In this document: piece after piece, positions 1 to 12,301 of the stretch
Layout: each line of letters starts with the position of its first letter
How positions within the stretch are numbered: position 1 is the first letter of the stretch
Assembly: GCA_003255025.1 (NCBI GenBank)
Contig: QANY01008782.1
Span: forward strand, 314,659-378,658
Length of the DNA: 64,000 nucleotides
Source: Datisca glomerata
Taxonomy: Eukaryota > Streptophyta > Magnoliopsida > Cucurbitales > Datiscaceae
Direction of reading: 5' to 3'
Made by a program: the position numbers and the translations under genes
The notes under the pieces: generated by a model
The model's database searches: none
What the model saw: only the letters and a program-made list of their open reading frames with translations
Told to the model about the DNA's origin: nothing

Positions 1-580
1 ATATATGTCAAGTTCAGTTACGTTTTGTCATGATTGCATTTATGACATGTGGATGCATGTTATTATGTGAGTTTGCGTACTAAGTATTTTAAAATACTCA
101 TACCCCCATAGTTGTTTATGATGCAGATAGTGATGGCGAGCAGTATGAGTGGGAGACTGTCATAACCAGTTGGATCATAGGAATTTATGATTTTAAATTT
201 ATGATTTTGCTTCAAGACTTGGGAAAACATTTTCTGTTAAAGTTAGTTATTCAAATAGTTTATTTTACGTTATGTTCTTCTACGAATTAGGATTGTGAAA
301 ACTTCATGAATTATGGATTTCAAAGTTTAATTATGTTTTATCGAGATTTTATTAATTATACATTTAAGACACTTTATTGCTTCCGCTATTTAATGATTAA
401 GATTTCGATCATGGATAAGTTTAATGCTTCCGCTATTTAAAGTCAATGTTTTTCTATCATTGGTAAAATAAGTTTTTAATATTTGGGAATTTTTCTCAAA
501 ATTAGGGTTTGTTTTGATTTGGAAATTCAATAATTGTGAAATTACACATATTTTTAACTCTCGAGAATCAGGGTGTTACA
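1..580 (+). repeat. 3' part of a Gypsy-type LTR (solo or truncated)
   Basis: AT-rich non-coding DNA that ends in GGGTGTTACA at 571-580, a common 3' terminus of plant chromovirus (Tekay/Del-like) LTRs. The stretch around 130-155 (GATGGCGAGCAGTATGAGTG) and the repeated phrase GCTTCCGCTATTTAA (380-394, 425-439) also fit such an LTR. The 5' end lies outside the window and no internal coding domain follows, so it is either a solo LTR or a truncated element. The family call is by resemblance only. Confidence 0.45.
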
Positions 581-3149
581 AGAATGTTATTCGCAGTCTT
601 AAGATCGTCTAGACAATCGAATCCAATTATGACTGTTAGGTTGAAATAATGGATGCGGGTCTCAGGGCATGGGAGTGGAGACTCTAACGGTTGACCTAGG
701 TATATTATGGAACATGTTGAATAGACCAGTAGCCAAATTAGTTTAAAGCAAAGCCGTTTATATAGCTTTTAATCTAATTGTTACACATTAAGGGTGTTTT
801 CATAGTTACCTTAATCTTGAGGTGAATATAAAACTTGACTTAGTTACTTGCGATCTTTGATACGCCAAAGAAATGAGTTCAAATTGTCGGACAATACATT
901 GACTGTTGGGACCGTGATTCAACTATGTTGGAGTTGCATGATTCACATATATGAAATTCATGGTAAGATTGCAAAAGTAACAATATCACCTTATATTTTA
1001 TTGATGAGGGTGTGTGAATAAATAAACAGAGTCTGGTACTCGATGTCATGAGTCATTGAATAAGAAATGGTGATTTGTATGAGACACTTCACTGATATGT
1101 CTTTCTTATTCACAATCAATAAAAGAGTTAAGGAAATAATAACTAAATGGGTAAAACGATAATTGTATATCTCACTCTTGGTACTGATATTCAAGAAGGC
1201 TAGTATCATTAAATATTTTGTGGATCATGAAATATAAATATTTATTTGCACTAACAGAAAATTTAGTGTGCATGAATCGAGAGTTTATTCGGCATCAGAC
1301 CTATAGTGGAGTTGTACGATGTAGAGATTAAATAGGTCAAAATTTTATGAAGATAAATTAGTCGAGTATTTGAATCCCATAGCTTTATTCATGTGGATCC
1401 ATTTGGTTTCATGAGTAGCTCATAAGGACATGAATGAGAAACAACAACAGTTGAACCAAAAATGTGTTTTGCACCAAGATACACTTCCAGAACTCATATG
1501 AGATGTGTATCATCATTGTGTTAGTGAAATCCATAATTAATATTTAAATTAATAGTTTTGTTGTTTTCTAACTATTACATAATTAGTAAATAAAATTAAT
1601 TAATTAATAGAGATCAATATAATTTATCAGATCAATTATTGGACATAATTTTTGCTCTAGGGGAGATGTAAAATCCGCACATCACATTACAGAGAAAATG
1701 TGATTTTTGGTTTTTATCATATAAAGGGTATGTGGATAAATTCTGTAATTATTATATAAGGGATTGCATTAGGATTGTATCTCTTACCGAAAACCTATAG
1801 GGGAAGAGAAAATTTTGTTTTCTCTTCTACTGTTATTTTGAGAGTCCACACTTAATTCTTGATGAAATCCTTGAGGGATTTACTTCATTAGGGTTTCAAA
1901 AGTTTTGTAATTTACAAAAATGTTTAGGGTTTTAATTGATGGTTAGGGATATTATTGGGTATATTAATTCTGTTTAATAGATGTATTATTCAATTTTTTT
2001 ATAAAACAGCAAAACCTATAGTGAACAAATATCTGTCAAAAGTTTATATCATTGATAGAATTCTCTATATATATCCATCCTTCGTTTGATGTTAGGGTGG
2101 AGGGGTGCGAAAAATGATATCTGGAGAGATTTTATCTTGACTCTGCCTATAAATAAAGCTTAAATCTTAATTCAGTGCCTATTGGTTTTAATTCACTTCT
2201 GGAAACCATAAATGAACCTTAATTCTTCTAGTTGTAATCTTCCATTGAATTTGTGTAATTTTGCTAATGAGTCATTTAATAATGATTTAGGGAAAAAGGT
2301 GTTTCATGATCTGAGTTTTTGTTTCTGTTTAATGATGTCTCACTTCCGAACCAATTATAACCGATGGAACCGAACTCATTATAACCGATGGAACCGAACT
2401 CATTATAACCGATGGAACCGAACTCATTATGATTCAGTTCTTATATCATAATCGATTCAGTTCGGGATATTAGAGACTGATAAAATCAGTTTGATTATAA
2501 AATTTGATTACTAACCGACCTGATGAAATTTGGACTACTAACTGACCTTACGAACTGCGCACACCTCTACCTTCAAGAATTGCACCTTTCAGTTCAGACA
2601 TATAAACAGTTTTTGATTGTTGGAGTGAAACACTTTCATCTAACAAGGATTAGTAGCTAAATTCACAAAGTCAAATCGGAGAAAACATATTCGGTAGTTA
2701 ATTTTTCTCGTCCAGAGTGTTAAATTTGCTCGTAAAAGTTGGCTAAAAAGAAAAAACAAATTTGGTGAAGCTTAGGGAAAAACAAGCTCGGGCAAGGAGA
2801 GCTTCAATTTTAAGGATTTTGGGATTTTAGAGAAAAATTATATTTATGAATTTTTAACGTTTTGAGTTTTATTAAATAAAAAAGGTAAGTTTCAGTTAAT
2901 TTTTAACGTCATTTGAGGTGTAAATGGCTAATCTATATACATTTAAGAATATTTGATGTTGAAGAAAAAATTTAATGGTATGCATTACTAATGGGTTAAA
3001 CTTCATAAGTACGATATAGATTTAACTCAAAATAAAAAATAACTACTCTAATTGTAAGAAATAAAATACCGTAAAAAATTGTTCCCCATGCACGTAAGGG
3101 AAATTTTAAAGTTTTATACGCAATATATATAAAATATATTGTAAGAATC
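581..3149. other. Intergenic AT-rich DNA without recognisable genes
   Basis: I see no conserved protein motif in any frame. The open frames here are short and unlike known families. The stretch 600-2100 has the texture of old retroelement DNA (for example GGGGAGATGT near 1660) but nothing that assigns it. The only clear structure is a short tandem repeat, listed separately. Confidence 0.5.
2349..2430. repeat. 24-bp tandem repeat, about 3.3 copies
   Basis: A near-perfect direct repeat of 24 bp whose core is AACCGATGGAACCGAACT, joined by CATTAT. It creates a short open frame with the repeated peptide YNRWNRTH. This looks like a local microduplication with no function visible. Confidence 0.85.
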
Positions 3150-3179
3150 ACACTTATATATTTTAGGGTTTTTGGCATG

Positions 3180-3212
3180 GGTAACCCTCTGTCATAAGTA
3201 ATTAGCAACAAT
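3180..3212 (+). repeat. Left terminal inverted repeat of the MULE
   Basis: GGTAACCCTCTGTCATAAGT and the following AATTAGCAACA match the reverse complement of the right end (GGTAACCCTTTTAAAAATAA then TTAACAACA) with mismatches and a small gap. The repeat is short and degenerate for a MULE, and the outer limit may lie about 30 bp further left. Confidence 0.5.
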
Positions 3213-4505
3213 AAGTCCTATAAAATAGAAATTGTAAATATGACCCATCAATTAATATAATCATTAATTAAATTATAAAATTTCACAAATACCCCTATCA
3301 CTACAAAACGAAATCTGTTACTTCTCACCATCACTCACACACGAACACACTCCACTGTCGAAACCAACTCCTACACCTTCAAGCAAAATAATACAGTGAG
3401 AGAACACCAAGCAGGACTCCAGCCATTATATCAAGGAGAGTAGCCACCCGGCCATCATCAACCACCATGTCTCTCCACTGCTGAAACCCACCCCAACCAC
3501 CACTGCCAAAACCCACTGCTGAAACCCACTCCAACCTCTGGGCAAGGACTCCAGCTACCGAGACAAAGAGAGCAGCCACGCACCACCGTAAACCATCGAA
3601 TGTCACCACTATCGAAACTCACTCCAACCTCCACTGCCGAAACACACATTCAAAGCGTCAATCCCGAGAAACCTTCCCCAACCCAAGAAACCCATCCACA
3701 ATCAAAATCACCAAAAAATTTCAATAGATTTCTTCAATAGATTGCCTCTCAAAACCTGTTTTCAAGAAATTTCTCTCGATCTCCACCGATTTTCATAATG
3801 ATTGTCACCAGGTAACAAAATAATAATCGATTTTTTTTAATTTGTTTCGCTTCATCATATTTCTACTAGCTCTATTATCGTTGTTGAGAAAATTGCATGT
3901 TGTTGTTTTAGTGTTTTATTTTTTGTTGTAGTTTCGGATCATCATTGTTCTACTAACTCTGTTTCTGGTTCATCATTGTTGTTGGAGAATATTAATCATC
4001 TGTAAGAAGTAGATGAACTTTAGTGTTGCTAATACTATATTAAATCGATGGTAACTGACATTGAATGACATTTATTCTTTTTATGAAAATCAAATGAAAA
4101 TTAGTTGTTGGCTCTGTTAGTTCTCATGAAAATAGTGTTGACTAATGGTAAAATAATGGTACAACTTTTGTAAAATTTCTTATTATAAATCTTTTGATCA
4201 TTCTAACAATAAGACATACTATAATCTTCTGACTTCTTTATGTTAGGCATGTAGAAATTGTACAATTTCTATATGTTAACAAATAGTAAAAATAACGTTA
4301 ACAGATGGTAAAATTAATATTTACAATAAAATAAAGATCTTGTTAAATATTATTAACAGATGGTAAAAATATAATTTACAATACTATTAAGAATACTTGT
4401 AGACATCATATGTGAATTTTAATGATTTTCATGACTTCCCTTGAGTTTTAAACAAATATATAGTTTAGTTTTAACATAAGTCATGTACGCGATTGGAAAA
4501 CGCAA

Positions 4506-7500
4506 CAATGAGAACTCAAAAAGGATCAAAGAAGAAAGTCTCAAAGAGAAATTCTCCAAGGAAAACAAAGAAAAAAAGGGAAGATCCATCGTCATCTTCA
4601 AAGAGACGGAGAAAAGACAACAATATAAGTATATATGATTTAATGTTAGCCACATTGTAAATTGATGGAAAAGATGTAAACATGATACTATGGTTACATA
4701 ACTTGTAAACATTCAGTAAAAACTTATTTTACTTAATATATTTTATAAACTTCAAAATTTTATAGCAAGAAGAGAACCCCTAAAAAAGAAGATATAGCTT
4801 AAGGTTACAAATTAACGCCACATCTTCAAAAGAAAAAGGTAAGGTATCAAAAGAAACCACATTCCAAATATTAGACTCTGAGAAGAATCATCTGAGGCTT
4901 TGGTAAATAGTACAACTGAGGGCAGCATAAGCAATGAGATAATAATAGTAGATAAAAATGCTTACACACTAATATCAAAATTGTATATTTCTTCTATTTA
5001 TACTACTAAATATCATTGTTTCATTAGGTTGGAAGTGAAAATATTGAAGAAGGAAGCCATGAAGAATCTGATCAAAATGAACAAAACAACCAACATAGAG
5101 GCAAGCAAGAGCCAGTACTTACACAAAATTAGGTACTTATATTATTAAATATAATTATATGCCTGGTAAACACAGAGTTAACATGTTATCCACAATATGT
5201 TTACATTGTTTATTCGAATTAAAAATAAATAATAATTATTTTCAACATTGTAAGAATGGACATTTTTAATCCCAAAATCAAAGTAGATGCCTTTGCAGCG
5301 CATAGTCCTATATTAAAATCCATTTGTCAAAACAATATTAAAAAGATCATTGAATCCCATCAAAGCAAAGAAGTTCAGAGGAAGTTCAAAGAAAGTTGCA
5401 TTGGTCACTTGCTGGACTTGAAGGTGAGCAAGTTTCCTTGATAACTTATGGTACATATTTTGAGAAGACAGTGCAGGAACAACATAGATGATGTACTCTT
5501 CAACCTAGAGGGTAATATAATTAATTTTGGCTTAAAGGAATTCGCATTGGTGACGGGGCTTAATTGTGGCTCATACTCGATTAGATGAAGGAAAATGTTG
5601 TCGGAGGGTGAGATAATAGAGAAAGTATTTCAATAATGAGAGAAACACCTCTAGGAAAAAAAACTATGATTTTCAATGCATCGGCATGACCAAAGTGAAA
5701 GCAAGGTAAAATTGACGAAGATATACTGTTTAGAAACCTTGCTCCTACTAAAACATGAAAATACAAAGATAAGTATAGATCATTTGAAGATGGTTGATGA
5801 TGATGATATGTTCAACAGTTTTCTATGGGGGCGATTTTCATACAAACTCACACTTGAGTTCATACAAAATTTTGTTAACTCCCCCAATGCAAAATGGGCA
5901 GCATTGGGAGGATTCCCCCTTACTTTAGTCAGATGGGCGTACGAGGTCCTACCATCCATATCTCAAGGGCCTTTAAAATATGCAACAAAAGTGAGGAATG
6001 GATTTCCACGCCTATGTAATTGGGAATCAAGCATTCAGCCAAATTGGAGAGCATTAGAAAAAAATACATTTTTGGGACCACCGCGTGAGTAATATATATT
6101 TACAACAAAAAATATTTGCATTCTTAACTTTTGAATTTCAGTTTTAATATATTTAAGCAAATACATAACTAACATTGAAAAGTAAATTACAGTTTCAGGT
6201 GAAACCACTGTAAGCGACTGAAGAAATATAGGCAACCACATATATGAATCCCTTCACCAAAAGAAGGCAAGCTTCGAATCAAAATATAGAAGAAAACACA
6301 AGAAGTGGAGAGCACACTACAGACTCATTTGTGAATTTAATTCATACATCTATCCAAACAAACATTAGGGTGAAACCTTATTTGAAAAAGATGGTAGACA
6401 AGTTGGAGGCCTTGCAGAAATCTCAATCTGGGATTTTTGAGAAAATGTCAAGCATGACAACTGCTCAACAATTTGATTAAAACAACCAACAAAAAAGAAG
6501 ATGAACAGGTATGAAAAATCACAATAATATAAACAAAATATTATTGAAAACTATTAATAGATGAACGTTCAGGAAAATGTAGAAAAGTGGTGAAGCATAA
6601 AACAATGAAGGATATGAAGCTATTGGTTCTCACATGGAGATACCAATTGACATGCAAAAAAACCTAAACAATGTAAGTATACACAAATATGTAAACATTT
6701 GGTTAGTAAATAGATGAAGTAAGTAAATTTTAGTTAACTAAGCTTAAGTAAGATATTTACCTAAATTATGATTGGTCATAGCAAACATTTGGTGAAACAT
6801 AATTTAAAAAGCTGATGCGTGCAGGATAATGTTGAACATTGTGAAGCTCACAATAATGAAGGATATGAAGTTGTTGGTTCCCACATGGAGTCGCCAATAG
6901 CACGTGGAGAAAGCTTGAGCAATGTAAGTAAATTGTTGTTAACATATCATTAGAAAAATGTTTACTAATCATAAGAAAAATTACTTGCACAAAATGTTAA
7001 ACAGGATAAAAATGATGAAGTTGTGGGCTCTAGAGGAAAAAGACCAAATCAACATAAAAAAGACAATGTAAGTCTATAAATATATGTTCTTGAAATAGAC
7101 TAGTAATACATCGCTTTAGCATAAATGAGTTTGAATAATATTGCTGAAAATATTGCATAAACTTATGAGTGCAGGTTGAGTATGATGCAAAAGTTGGTGG
7201 GAAAGAAAAGCAAATAGAAGTTGTAATGGAGGAAGTAAGTCAGTGAATATTTATTTTACGTGTCATACATAAATTCTTTACAAAAAATAAAATATGTCTT
7301 TCTATTGATTTTAGTATTGTGTTATGAAGTGATATAGTTTTAAATTTATGACACTTCATAATAAATCCGGGTCCCCTTTAAAATTTATGAGTGTAGGTTA
7401 ATGTTATTAGAAATTTAGGCAAGGGGAAAGAGATAATGATCGAGACCGTAACGAATGAAGTCAGTAAATAATAATTTTACGTCATGTTAATAGTATCTTT

Positions 7501-7960
7501 AGTTAACTCATTTTTTAAACAATGTATTCTTTTTAATGGTCAATAAATCTATATCTTTACTCATTATTTTGAACTTGTTTTTTCTATTGGTTTTTAGATC
7601 CCCGCTGCTGGAAATCCAGAGAGGTGAATAGTAATACACAACATGACGTAAGTTTGTAAATAATTTATTAGCATATTGTAAGCATTGTATTTACATAAAA
7701 TTTTGATTACTTATTAATATTTTGAATCTTTGAATGAAGGAAGACAAATTGAAAAGAAGGAAGAGATTTCAATCAAAGAGGCTAATAAAGCCACCTCAAT
7801 TTTAAACTCTCCATACACAATAACATTTGAGTCAACAGCAGACAAAGAGAAACCAAAGCACACAACCTCGCAAGGTTGAGCTCCCTATGCAACAAGTCCC
7901 CATAATTGAGCCACCTACCTTCGATCTTCTTTCGTAAGAGACAATGCAATACCTAGAAAA
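4506..7960 (+). pseudogene. DUF1985 gene of the Kaonashi-type MULE (broken)
   Basis: A multi-exon plus-strand gene remnant. Around 5256-5440 a frame carries KFKESCIGHLLDL, the start of the DUF1985 domain. At about 5470-5590 another frame continues with NFGLKEFALVTGLNCG, the domain's most conserved block. At 5800-6030 FPLTLVRWAYEVLP and a following CNWESS give the C-terminal part. The pieces lie in different frames with stops between them, so the gene is dead. A lysine-rich upstream exon may lie at about 4506-4625. Downstream (6573-7500) there are several short exon-like units, three of them evident repeats. In related elements a C48 (Ulp1-like) protease follows DUF1985; I see no such domain before the transposase begins near 8.6 kb, so it was lost or never present. 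Confidence 0.65.
6573..7067 (+). repeat. Tandemly repeated short exons
   Basis: Three exon-like units at 6573-6672, 6824-6923 and 7005-7067 are each preceded by an AG acceptor and followed by GTAAGT. The first two are 100 bp long and clearly related (shared AATGAAGGATATGAAG, then TTGGTTCTCACATGGAG or its close variant). The third shares GATGAAGTTGTGGGCTCTAG and the same intron phase. The second unit reads openly with the motif NEGYEVVGSHMESP. This looks like exon duplication inside the transposon gene. Confidence 0.65.
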
Positions 7961-8639
7961 TATTATGAAAACTGTTTGAAATATTTGAAAAGTTTTAAAA
8001 AATATACATTACTTTTTGAAAATTTGGATCTGTGAATGTTTGGATGTTTCAAATGATATTTGAATGTTACATATGAATTAGATGAGGTTGATATTTGGAT
8101 ATCAACTAGTTAAATTTTGGAAGATTATGAGTAATTAGTAGTTGAACGTTACTCTACTACAATTTTTCTAACATATAATTAACAAAATATTTATTGTTGA
8201 AGTAATATCAAGATTAATTGCAACTTATAAATCTATATGTATTACAAAGAAATAGACAGAAATAAATATGAAGCAAAGTCCACTGCATCTCTGGTTAAAA
8301 AGGTGTTTATGAGTCGTCCACATATATGTGACCTAACAAATATTTATTCAAAATAAACAAGAAGCAAGAGTATGATGCAGATGGTTCTCCTATTTCAAAA
8401 GAGTACTTAAATTGTTAACGAAAAAAATAAAATAGGCAGAAACAAAGTACACAGCATCTCCAACTCAATACATTAAATATATGTTTACGACCGGTAAACC
8501 TATATTTAACTAGACACATTTTTTATTCAAAATAAAAGAGACACTAAGAGGATGGTGCAAAGTTTCTCCTTCTTCCAGAACATAAAACAATAAATAAATT
8601 ATCAAAAACAGACATTTTCAACCAGAATAACTAGCTGCT

Positions 8640-10855
8640 ATATTTTTTGGGTTCTTACGCATCCTTTTATTATGACTAAAATGACCACATGAACCACATT
8701 TCACCTAATTCTTTTCACCAATAGTGGAATCCTCCTCTTTCTAGGCCTCTCAGGTGCCTAACCATCGATGGTCTAACAACCTCTTTCCGCACTTCAGATT
8801 GTAAATTCCACTCAAATTTATTTCCAACAGGATTAATATTTGAAGAGTATACTGCAAATAGTTCATTATTAAAGTAATAATTAGAAACATAAGGGTAATG
8901 ATTCTTGCACCTATGTGAAAAAACCGCACAAGTATGTGCGCAAGGCAAGTCATCCAAATCTCACATTCTGCACGTACAAGTCTTATCTTGCAAATGTACA
9001 ATATAATTAATAGACCCATCCACAGCTTGAAACTTATTAATGTCCACCAACAATACATGAAAGAGAGAAAAAAAATAACAATAACATATAAAATTTTGAA
9101 ATAAAAAGAATAAGCTTCAAACAAACAAAAATGAACTTACCAACATGTTACGTCTCACAGTATACACCAACCGTAACTCTCTTTCAGCCCACTTAGTTAA
9201 TGAGGTAATAATGTAACTAGCAGCCATCATTCGATTATAAAACCGTTCTTGTAACTTCGTCCTTATATGTTCAATACCCAACATGCAATTCTCTAGCATC
9301 CTTGAAAAGAGCATTTATGCTTTCAGCTATATTAGAAGTCATTATATTATATCTACGTCTAACAAAGTGAGAACGTGCCCAACTCTCATAGCCAATACCT
9401 TCTAGATAGCTCTGAATGCCCAGACCAATTGATTCTAGTCTTCGCTATATCGCTCAAAATCAACTAAACGATATGTCTTAGCACACAATTGAAAATTCCA
9501 TCAATAGCCGAACTTTTCCAAATCGACTTAACATTCATCAACATGTGATGCACACAATGCACATGTTTCGCATCAGGAAATGCTTTAGCCACAACTTCTA
9601 GTATACTACAATGCCGATCAGACACAAACACAAGTTGCTCACGATCACTATATGCACATTGAAGTTTCTGAAGAAACCATGCCCAAGACCTATCGTTTTC
9701 AGTATCAACCACTCCAAATGCTAAAGGAAATATTTGATCATTGCCATCTAACATGGAAGCAACTAGAAGAGTTCCAAAATATTTGCACTTCAAAATGTAT
9801 ACCATCTAAAACAATAACCGACCTACAATGCCGATTACCAACAAGTGAGCCATCCAAAGTCATAAAAAAAACTTCAAAACACCATAATCATCAGTATCAA
9901 GAAAGGTTACAGTGCCTACAAAGAAAATATTAAATGAATGACAACTATGTTCATAGACACATTATCTAAGCAAATATTAGGCAAGACTTTACTTATTAGG
10001 ATTATTCTCTTTCAAAGCAACACAATATGCAATAATTATTGCATATGACTCTTCCGTAGATCCACGAATCAACTCCAATGCTGCATGCTTTGCTTTTAAT
10101 GCTTTATAATAGCTTATTTTCACACCATGTTTATGACACATATAATCTACAATGTCCTTAAGAGTAGTACTATCCCCAACACCAGTCATGTACCTACTTT
10201 TAACAAACTCACTAATGATTGAAGAAATTGCTTGATGATAACCACTATGCACAACCGTCAAAGAGCAACTATGGTCATTAACATACTTATGAACAATCCA
10301 AATATCACTATCATCAAAACATGTGGCACGAAAATACCATAAACAATTCTCGTGCACACAACAAAGAACCAAACGAGAACGATTAGACTTTACAGTTCTA
10401 TATTCAAAATGGGCCCTCAATGCAATAACCTTCAATGTTTTTATCAACACGTCCTTACTAGAAAAAATATGTTGTTTCCTAATAATAAAAGATGGAGGTA
10501 AATTCTCTACATCTATATCCTCAACAAAAATATCATCATTTGTTATTGGTTGAACAACCATAGATGACGATTAGCCAACATGAGTAACTGAATGTGCTAC
10601 ATCAGCAGCTTTCTAACTCATGCTTGTATTATTAATAGAATTGGAGATAATTAAAGGCCAATTTAATCTCTTCTCATTCTTAATCAGTGCCAAGTACCAC
10701 TTAACACCCGAGTCATCCTTAATCTCCGAAGCACCATATTCTAAATTTACATGTAACTGAATTTCTCGAGCTTCTAAACCAACGTCCGACACCAACAAAC
10801 TAATCAAATTATTATAGTTTGAGTTGTCATCAATCAATAATGGCTTCATTTGTTC
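8640..10855 (-). pseudogene. MULE transposase (mudrA-like), broken
   Basis: Minus-strand remnant of a MuDR-type transposase. In coding order there is an N-terminal segment (10849-10613), the MuDR N-terminal domain (10561-9989, ending in a KHAALELIRG-type block), the MULE DDE domain (9850-9464) and a SWIM zinc finger near 8957-8900 (LPCAHTCAVF). A CX2CX4H zinc knuckle is visible at the end (VKCGSCGHFSHNKR), but its last Cys position reads Arg. Catalytic landmarks seen are VIVLDG, LDGNDQIFPLAFGVVDTEN and FVSDRHCSI followed by HCVHHM. Stops and frame changes separate the pieces, for example between 10613 and 10561 and just before 9805. The protein would act in the nucleus by excising and inserting elements with matching ends. 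This copy cannot make it. Confidence 0.8.
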
Positions 10856-11871
10856 AAATTACTTGGCAACATTCCAATGCCAGTGATACAAGACAACAAT
10901 AGGGATTAACATCTGAAAAAAACAAATAATACCATAATTATAAATGTTCCCCTACACCAAAAGTAAATCACCTATGTTACAATACATATGGGGATAAAAT
11001 GACATGAATTTTAATAGCTACTGTATAAACACTTCAAAATCAACAAATTATTTTAATTGAACACCAAAAATTCTTTTATATTTTATCAACTTAATATAGA
11101 TGCACTAATTAGATTTAACACTTATAGACTTATCTACCTCAACATAAAATAAAGAAAAGTTATTAAATTAATATTAATATATCTACATGCTCAAGAATAG
11201 TAATTATGAGTCCCACATGCCTAAACCTAGCCTAAAAGACTAATTTATATGTTATAACAAGAATAAATTACATAAGCAGATGAATACGTGATAGACAAGA
11301 AAAACCTAGCAAAAAGGACAAGTTTATATGTTAAAATAAGAATACAATCACATGGTCAAAATTAATCCGTAATAGATAAAGAAAGAAGGAGAAACACATA
11401 CCTCTGTAATTCCAAATGAAGATGAAATCGAAAAGGGGCAAAGTTCGCCTAATAGAAAATATAGCTTGAGAAAAAGAGAGAGATAGAGTCACATAATAAG
11501 TCAACAATCGATCAAATTTCACTGAAACTTACCAGTGAGTATAAAATCGGAGGAGATGCCGATTAAAGGGAGGAAAAAATATTCGAAGCAAAATTTCACT
11601 AAACTTTGTTTCGAACATGATAAAATATTATAGAATAGACGAAAAATTGTGAAAACATTGAAAAATTTTAACTGCAAATTTGATTGAAAACAACGAATGA
11701 ACATCAATGGTGAAAGTTGAAGAAAATGTAGCTGAAGGCTAGTCAACGCCATTTTAAGTTTATTTTTTATTTGTTTTTGATAGTAGAAAGTAGTTATTAA
11801 GGATAAACTAATAATTTCAATATGATTAACAAATCTTAAACTTAATTAGGATTATTTTTGCATGTACTCTA

Positions 11872-11904
11872 ACAGTGTTGTTAATTATTTTTAAAAGGGT
11901 TACC
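11872..11904 (-). repeat. Right terminal inverted repeat of the MULE
   Basis: The reverse complement reads GGTAACCCTTTTAAAAATAA then TTAACAACA and pairs with the left end at 3180. The flanking 9 bp on the two sides do not match, so no target duplication supports this exact boundary. It lies about 100 bp upstream of the likely transcribed region of the next gene. Confidence 0.5.
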
Positions 11905-12002
11905 AACAACAATTTCCGGTAATTTTATGTTTTTTATACGTGTGAGCTGTGATCATTTTTTGTGAACGTTATTTTCGTGCATTAGACCTAAAAGTTCTAA
12001 AA

Positions 12003-12008
12003 AGCCCA
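12003..12008 (-). promoter_or_regulatory. Site II-type element (TGGGCT on minus)
   Basis: AGCCCA on plus, TGGGCT on minus, about 300 bp before the start codon of the rRNA methyltransferase gene. TGGGCY site II boxes together with telo-boxes are a known promoter pair of plant ribosomal-protein and nucleolar genes (TCP-factor targets). The pairing here fits the gene's role but is inferred from position. Confidence 0.5.
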
Positions 12009-12101
12009 ATTAAAGTAAGCCCGAACCAATGCCATTTTCTTCTCAGATTGCTCCTCCCTCTGTAGCGCAGACCCTGTAGGGTACCTAATTATTTCTTCCA
12101 T

Positions 12102-12116
12102 AAACCCTAAACCCAA
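12102..12116 (+). promoter_or_regulatory. Telo-box in promoter/5' UTR
   Basis: AAACCCTAAACCC-type interstitial telomere motif (AAACCCTAA at 12102-12110, continuing ACCCAA). Telo-boxes near the start site are typical of plant genes for translation and ribosome biogenesis. It lies upstream of a probable 5' UTR intron (donor GTAGTG near 12177, acceptor near 12296). Confidence 0.6.
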
Positions 12117-12301
12117 GCCGACGACTACAACGTCTTCAACAAACCTTTGCATTCTCCTCAATTTTCAATCGTCCAGGTAGTGCTTGTCTTCCATTCTGTA
12201 ATTTGTATTTTTCGAACTTTTTGTTTATCAGAAATTATGTCTGTGCTTAGCCGAGCTTATAAATTTGTATGTTGAATTCGCTCTCCACTTCAGCAGGTTT
12301 A

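Larger units (their letters stand above)
3150..11944. mobile_element. Decayed Mutator-like element (Kaonashi/MuDR type)
   Basis: An element of about 8.8 kb with two divergent gene remnants: a plus-strand DUF1985 gene at 4.5-7.96 kb and a minus-strand MULE transposase at 8.6-10.85 kb. DUF1985 genes paired with a mudrA-like transposase are typical of Kaonashi MULEs in plants. Imperfect terminal inverted repeats start with GGTAACCCT at about 3180 and, on the other strand, at 11904. Similarity may extend outward, since CACACTTATA near 3150 matches CACACGTATA read from 11944. I could not find a matching 9-bp target duplication, so the exact ends are uncertain. Stops and frameshifts in both genes indicate a non-autonomous relic. 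Confidence 0.7.

Noticed and set aside
3379..3649. Open frames on the minus strand opposite a proline/threonine-rich stretch
   Set aside because: Low-complexity ACC/CCA-rich DNA that is open by composition. No domain or splice context.
3171..11913. 9-bp target duplication of the MULE
   Set aside because: The bases next to the GGTAACCCT ends (TTTGGCATG and AACAACAAT) do not match. The ends may be misplaced or mutated, so none is claimed.
12269..12301. Upstream ATG extending the methyltransferase by 11 residues
   Set aside because: It lies in what looks like a 5' UTR intron ending at CAG just before 12296. [10 protein letters not shown] from 12302 is the more family-like start.
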